Shown: positions 7,303 through 10,686 of the stretch, piece by piece
Layout of the letters: each line of letters begins with the position of its first letter
Numbering within the stretch: the first letter of the stretch is position 1
Assembly (NCBI GenBank): GCA_964531165.1
Contig: CAZHEA010000096.1
Span: 1 to 10,686 of the forward strand
Length of the DNA stretch: 10,686 nt
Origin: SZUA-229 sp964531165
GTDB lineage: Bacteria; Pseudomonadota; Gammaproteobacteria; SZUA-229
Direction: 5' to 3'
Program-made: the position numbers and the translations under genes
Notes under the pieces: model-generated
What the model saw: the letters and a program-made list of their open reading frames with translations, nothing else
What the model was told of the DNA's origin: nothing
Databases searched by the model: none

Positions 7303-7473
7303 ATGATATACATCAAATTCACAAACAAGAGCTTAAATTTATTTATTTTATTATTTTTTCTTTTATTAATCACTAATGCCTTAATTAACATTTTTGGATT
7401 AATCAGCCTGTTTACTATTTATTATTTTATCGAGCAACATCATAAGATATTACTTTATTATAACTTGCACTAA
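7303..7473 (+). CDS. Possible 56-residue hydrophobic small protein
   Basis: An ATG at 7303 opens 56 codons ending in TAA (7471-7473). The product has a Lys-containing start (MIYIKFTNKS), one long hydrophobic segment (residues 11-24), a second (26-43), then E-Q-H-H-K. Such small membrane proteins exist, but this stretch is very AT-rich, where codons for F, I, L and Y are expected by chance. No Shine-Dalgarno is seen. It stands alone between the LysM operon and the lipase promoter. Treat as a candidate only. Confidence 0.2.
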   Translation: MIYIKFTNKSLNLFILLFFLLLITNALINIFGLISLFTIYYFIEQHHKILLYYNLH

Positions 7474-7731
7474 CCCACTATCATCTGTGCAGATGGATAC
7501 TTATTATATTTACACTTTAACTTCCGACTGAACGACTAACTCGCCCGCATAAATAAAAAATATAGATTAATATTTTTATATTAACTATTTCATTAACTAT
7601 TTTTACGCTATGTTATTTGAAACATTTATATTGGCATGTTTAGCAGGCTTTTATAAAACAATTATTTTTTATAATAATCAGATATCTATATTTAGCATAG
7701 TATTAATCTTTCCAATCACCAAAAACGCCTA
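7474..7731. other. AT-rich stretch with short repeats, no gene seen
   Basis: I see no supported gene. It holds an AT-only inverted repeat, TTAATAT-TTTT-ATATTAA (7567-7584), and a near-perfect 12-bp direct repeat (attaactatttc then attaactatttt, 7580-7603). Both could be chance in DNA this AT-rich. The run might act as a curved or H-NS-type silencing region ahead of the lipase promoter, which is inference. Confidence 0.35.
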
Positions 7732-7747
7732 TGTGATATATATCACA
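7732..7747 (+). promoter_or_regulatory. Perfect CRP/Vfr-type binding site upstream of the lipase gene
   Basis: TGTGATATATATCACA has the perfect TGTGA-N6-TCACA arms of the cyclic AMP receptor protein consensus. It lies 124 bp upstream of the lipase start codon. Possible -10 boxes downstream are TATAGT (7782-7787) or TATGTA (7763-7768), with no clear -35. Neither places the site exactly at -41.5 or -61.5, so promoter class is not assigned. This suggests catabolite-linked control of the lipase operon. Confidence 0.7.
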
Positions 7748-7829
7748 CAAGCCTTGATTCGTTATGTATTCAGGCGATCAATATAGTAAATTTCTGCCTG
7801 CGAAAATCGCATTAATTATATTTACTCAA

Positions 7830-7847
7830 GTTAGTCATTAAACTAAC
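7830..7847. repeat. Inverted repeat in the lipase 5' leader
   Basis: GTTAGT (7830-7835) and ACTAAC (7842-7847) are perfect 6-bp arms around a 6-base spacer, 23 bp before the start codon. It could form a small leader hairpin or operator. It is too short to assign a function. Confidence 0.3.
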
Positions 7848-7870
7848 AAAGTAATTATCAGGGAATAAAA

Positions 7871-8929
7871 ATGAAAAATATAACGTTATCAGGTATTGCT
7901 TTAGCAATATCATTTTCTATGGCAAGTTCAGCAAACGCACAAATTGCAGGTCACAACGTAATTCTTGTTCACGGCTTTCAATCAGATGACATCAACGGCA
8001 AACCAAGTGATGCACAGGTTAGATTAAACGGCGAAGCCGTTTGGGCTCAAACCGAGTTCTGGTTAGAAAACAGTGAAGCCCGTTTAGACTGGGGTTCAGA
8101 TGGCCGAGTTGAAGGTAAAATCGCATCACAAATGTATGATCAGGCCGTAGAAATTTCTCAGGCAGGTTTATGTGACAATGGTTGCGTTATGGTCACCATT
8201 TCAACCGGTGATTTAACCACGCGTTACTTTTTAGCTCATCAGGAAGACTGGTTATCTGCAGCCGGTCTTGAACCATTAAATATCATTACGGTTCTGGATT
8301 TTGCCGGAGCTGGCGGCGGAACTGAAGTTGCTGACGTTGCAGTGGGTGTTGCAAATGGAGACATTAATCCCATCAATAATCTAGCGGTTGCTGTTTTCCT
8401 GGATGGTATACCCGCACCTGAAGATTTAGGTGTTTTGATTGATTTACAACCGGTTAATGCCCGTAACCTAGGTACTGAACCAATGCAAATTCCTCATTTA
8501 CGTTATACCGGTACAGCCGTTAGTGCTCTCAATGTTTACATTTTAGGCGATGATGATGGCGTTGTTCCTGCTCACTCAACCTGTGGATCTGTAATGGCAG
8601 AAGCGATTGACAGCTGCTCAAGTTCAGTTGCATTCGACGGTGAACAAACTTCCGTAAAGGGTCCGACCGCATTACTGAGCTACCACTACCCGGTTCTTAT
8701 GGGTGACGGTACCGGACACGTTGATACGATTACCAATGTCACTGGTAACAAAATGACCTATGTAAACAACAACTTTACCTCTGGCCTTAACACCAGCTTA
8801 AGCACTTATACGGCTGATGAAACACCCTGGTGGTTGCGCTGGAGTCGTAACAAAGAAATTCATCAGTATGTGACTGACTCTGAAAACCAGACTATGTCAC
8901 AGGTTGTTTTTAACTCTCTAAGCAACTAA
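7871..8929 (+). CDS. Exported alpha/beta-hydrolase, lipase-like, with T-I-S-T-G nucleophile elbow
   Basis: This 352-residue protein has a strong Shine-Dalgarno (AGGGA, six bases before ATG). Its signal peptide ends at A-N-A23. A typical lipase oxyanion segment follows: HNVILVHGF (28-36). The nucleophile elbow is V-T-I-S111-T-G113, where lipases usually have G-x-S-x-G. S111 and G113 remain. The expected acid lies in ILGDDDGVVP (D227-D229). The histidine is probably H283 in GTGHVDT, since H272 sits less ideally. C101/C105 and C238/C249 are pairs that could form disulfides, fitting an exported enzyme. It probably acts on esters or lipids outside the inner membrane, but the substrate cannot be read from the sequence. 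A perfect CRP-type site lies upstream, and an anchored unknown protein follows 11 bp downstream, so the two are likely one operon. An esterase with a non-lipid substrate is an alternative. Confidence 0.75.
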   Translation: MKNITLSGIALAISFSMASSANAQIAGHNVILVHGFQSDDINGKPSDAQVRLNGEAVWAQTEFWLENSEARLDWGSDGRVEGKIASQMYDQAVEISQAGLCDNGCVMVTISTGDLTTRYFLAHQEDWLSAAGLEPLNIITVLDFAGAGGGTEVADVAVGVANGDINPINNLAVAVFLDGIPAPEDLGVLIDLQPVNARNLGTEPMQIPHLRYTGTAVSALNVYILGDDDGVVPAHSTCGSVMAEAIDSCSSSVAFDGEQTSVKGPTALLSYHYPVLMGDGTGHVDTITNVTGNKMTYVNNNFTSGLNTSLSTYTADETPWWLRWSRNKEIHQYVTDSENQTMSQVVFNSLSN

Positions 8930-8940
8930 AAGCGACTGAT

Positions 8941-10041
8941 ATGAAAAAGACGATTGCTCTCTTGAGCATCGTTGCGACTGCAGTACTAACGGGGTATGTA
9001 TATTTTATAAATACCCCGTTACCTCAGCCAACGAAATACTCCGCACAAACAGATTCAACATTAAAAACAGCACGCTTAGTGCCGCTCAAGTCTGTTGTTA
9101 TTTTATCGCCTGATCCTGACAAAGACGATCAACAAGCACACTTTCAAAATAACGCGATGAAACTACAGTTAAAAAGCGTCTCTAAAGCATTTGAAAAATC
9201 TATAAAATATCCCGTCTATTCACAGCCTGTCAATGAAAATCAATGGGATCTATTAAACCCCAATGCTTTTGTAAAAAATTCGAGAAAGTTAAGTAAGGAA
9301 TCAGATCTATCAGCAAGTATAGAACTATCATCTTATATTTTATTCGAAGACACACCAATAGAATTAACGGTAAACATTAGTGACTCACAGCAACCTGTTC
9401 ACCTCATCAGTTATCAGGCTGAAATTATCAGCCAGAACAAGGTTGTCGATACGCCTGCATTAAAAATAGTAAGTGAAACAGATTCAAGCATCGTAATTAA
9501 AGGCCGCATAAATACTGACAGCTCTTCTAACTGGGATTCTGACTTACAAATTAGAATCAATTTAGATTTAAACAACAACACCAATATATTTGTTTCCAGC
9601 TTTAAGTACGCGCAGAAATTAGTTGAGCTGATAAACATTTCAAACAGCTACGTTGATAGCACAGACCTTGTCATCCCCCTGGAATTTGAGGTTAATGAAT
9701 CAGGACGTTACATCACAAGTGCAAATTTATTTTCTAAGAAAACAGGAAAACCCATCGCGCATTTATTCACCAAAGAAAATTTAAGTTTAAGTAATACGCG
9801 TATGAATCTAACCGTACACTCTTCATTATTCAGAGACATTAATGATTCGGGGCCTTACGAGTTAAAAAACTTCAGCATAAAGCGCTTACCCTCAAAGCCC
9901 GGTGACAAAACAGGTTATGGTTATACCCGCATCAAACAGGCAAACATAAACGGCTTTGAATTAGACCGGTACTCTGATGAACCTTATGTGAATTTACAGG
10001 CTCAGCAAAGATTAGAATTTTTACAGCAGCTAGCCAATTAA
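8941..10041 (+). CDS. Membrane-anchored periplasmic protein of unknown function, likely partner of the lipase-like enzyme
   Basis: This 366-residue protein starts 11 bp after the lipase stop codon. Residues 5-23 form one hydrophobic segment (IALLSIVATAVLTGYVYFI), followed by a polar soluble body. This is a type II or uncleaved anchor topology like that of lipase-specific foldases (Lif). However, I do not see the Lif R-x-x-F-D-Y motif, and most of the protein looks beta-rich rather than helical. Two beta-sandwich-like stretches are visible: about 125-225 (SASIELSSYILFEDTPIELT) and 226-312 (LVIPLEFEVNESGRYITSAN). The C-terminus (about 340-366) is a short helix (QAQQRLEFLQQLAN). I do not recognise the family. 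Gene order suggests it assists folding, tethering or control of the lipase-like enzyme, which is inference. Confidence 0.72.
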   Translation: MKKTIALLSIVATAVLTGYVYFINTPLPQPTKYSAQTDSTLKTARLVPLKSVVILSPDPDKDDQQAHFQNNAMKLQLKSVSKAFEKSIKYPVYSQPVNENQWDLLNPNAFVKNSRKLSKESDLSASIELSSYILFEDTPIELTVNISDSQQPVHLISYQAEIISQNKVVDTPALKIVSETDSSIVIKGRINTDSSSNWDSDLQIRINLDLNNNTNIFVSSFKYAQKLVELINISNSYVDSTDLVIPLEFEVNESGRYITSANLFSKKTGKPIAHLFTKENLSLSNTRMNLTVHSSLFRDINDSGPYELKNFSIKRLPSKPGDKTGYGYTRIKQANINGFELDRYSDEPYVNLQAQQRLEFLQQLAN

Positions 10042-10051
10042 ACCGGTGAAC

Positions 10052-10083
10052 ATTAACCTGAAACAATATTTATCAGGGTTAAT
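10052..10083 (+). terminator. Weak stem-loop after the lipase operon
   Basis: ATTAACCTGA (10052-10061) pairs with TCAGGGTTAAT (10073-10083) apart from one bulged base. The position is right for a terminator, but no T-run follows. Its role is uncertain. Confidence 0.35.
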
Positions 10084-10455
10084 TACAACCATCAGGGCAC
10101 TAAACGTCATATCGATAACAATGCCCTTTGATAACTGATCAATACCCCAAAAGCCCATCCATTCTCAGGTTAGAGGCGAAAATATCACCCCCGATCCGTA
10201 GGCCCATGAGCTATACGTCTACAAAGCAACGATTAAGCACCTCTATAGCTGTTTGCGATGAATGCACACAGCATAGTAGGCCTTTTAACCTGTCAGTATA
10301 AAATACTGCTGTGATACACTTTAATCAGGGACAAGCGGCAGCAAACAAGCTTAACAAATATTGCTACCATTGATTTCTAATTTAACTTACAGTTTTATAT
10401 ATTTACTAGCATCACACCAATATTGTTTTTTAAGCCTATTTAAAGAGTTTTTACT
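10084..10455. other. Intergenic region with no gene I can support
   Basis: No open frame on either strand gives a recognisable product. A small inverted repeat, AGTAT-AAA-ATACT, lies near 10297. Nothing else structured is evident. Confidence 0.5.
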
Positions 10456-10572
10456 TTGGAAATTATCCCTATTATAAACCCCTTAGACAAACTGCCGGAT
10501 AATCTTAAAAAAGATCTTCATCGAAACCTGTGCACCTGCAATGACGTTCCCAGAATTGACATTATTAAATAA
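10456..10572 (+). pseudogene. 38-codon fragment with Cys-X-Cys motif, possibly a truncated BFD-like [2Fe-2S] protein
   Basis: A TTG at 10456, eight bases after AAAGAG, opens 38 codons ending in TAA (10570-10572). The product runs EIIPIINPLDKLPDN, then LKKDLHRNLCTCNDVPRIDI, with C26-T-C28. The pattern L-C-T-C-N-D-V-x-x-x-D-I resembles the first cysteine pair of bacterioferritin-associated-ferredoxin-like (BFD-like) iron-sulfur modules. Those need two more cysteines about 32 residues later, and these are absent. The frame stops within a few bases of the tandem repeats at 10574-10613, so insertion of that element may have cut a longer gene. It could instead be a real small gene or chance. The family call is low confidence. 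Confidence 0.4.
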
Positions 10573-10573
10573 A

Positions 10574-10613
10574 CCAAATAAACGAGACACCCACAAAATA
10601 AACGAGACACCCA
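10574..10613. repeat. Tandem duplicate of a 20-bp repeat
   Basis: Two direct copies (10574-10593 and 10594-10613) agree at 19 of 20 bases. Each carries the core AAATAAACGAGACACCCA (starting at 10576 and 10596). With only two copies and no spacers, this is not a CRISPR array. The second copy also forms the left arm of the inverted repeat described separately. Confidence 0.8.
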
Positions 10614-10684
10614 TAATTAGAACTGAATAAAAACAAAGACTTAGTGTTAATATGAGCCTTTTGTTATTATGGGTGTCCGTTTAA
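10599..10684. mobile_element. Inverted-repeat element at the window edge, MITE/REP-like or end of an IS
   Basis: TAAACGAGACACCCATAAT (10599-10617) is matched in reverse complement at 10666-10684 (ATTATGGGTGTCCGTTTA), apart from one missing base. The 48 bases between are AT-rich with no coding frame. This could be a short non-autonomous element, or the left end of an element whose transposase gene lies beyond the window. No transposase is visible here, so element class is inference. Confidence 0.5.
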
Positions 10685-10686
10685 TT

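Noticed and set aside
7754..7781. FNR-type site TTGAT...ATCAA
   Set aside because: The arms are 18 bases apart, whereas an FNR box needs four.
8941..10041. Lipase-specific foldase (Lif/LipB)
   Set aside because: It has an anchor and the right position, but lacks the R-x-x-F-D-Y motif and appears beta-rich instead of helical.
10574..10613. CRISPR array
   Set aside because: Only two adjacent copies with no unique spacers and no cas genes.

Overview
This AT-rich window looks like chromosomal DNA from a gammaproteobacterium, probably marine or aquatic. That is an inference from four things: the low-GC codon usage, a GGDEF-EAL signalling protein, a secreted FG-GAP protein with a GlyGly-CTERM-like tail, and a CRP-type palindrome upstream of an exported lipase-like protein. 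I see no rRNA, tRNA, CRISPR array or complete transposase gene.

Layout. Positions 1-275 (minus strand) hold the 5' part of a polyphosphate kinase 2 (PPK2) gene cut by the window edge. A 540-bp divergent spacer with an imperfect 46-bp palindrome (490-535) follows. Positions 815-3082 encode a membrane-anchored PAS-GGDEF-EAL protein with both active sites intact. A second imperfect palindrome (3108-3157), with the same terminal GGGTCAGA, and a compact 18-bp palindrome (3185-3202) precede 3300-5459, a secreted seven-repeat FG-GAP propeller protein with Ig-like domains and a C-terminal sorting-like tail. A terminator-like hairpin closes it.

On the minus strand, 5679-5870 is a decayed macro-domain gene lacking most of its N-terminal half. 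Positions 5960-6640 (exported LysM protein) and 6642-7145 (small membrane protein) are one nucleotide apart and probably form an operon. An AT-rich stretch of about 725 bp follows, with a perfect CRP-like site at 7732-7747. Positions 7871-8929 encode an exported alpha/beta-hydrolase (lipase-like) with an unusual T-I-S-T-G nucleophile elbow. Positions 8941-10041 encode a membrane-anchored periplasmic protein of unknown function, 11 nt downstream, plausibly the lipase's partner.

The right end holds a 38-codon fragment with a Cys-X-Cys motif. It ends where a tandem 20-bp repeat and an inverted repeat begin, which looks like a small mobile or REP-like element running towards or past the window edge.

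The genes do not form one obvious pathway. The strongest functional units are the lipase/partner pair and the LysM/membrane-protein pair. The best candidates for something undescribed are the unknown lipase partner (8941-10041), the LysM-linked membrane protein (6642-7145) and the palindromic repeats.
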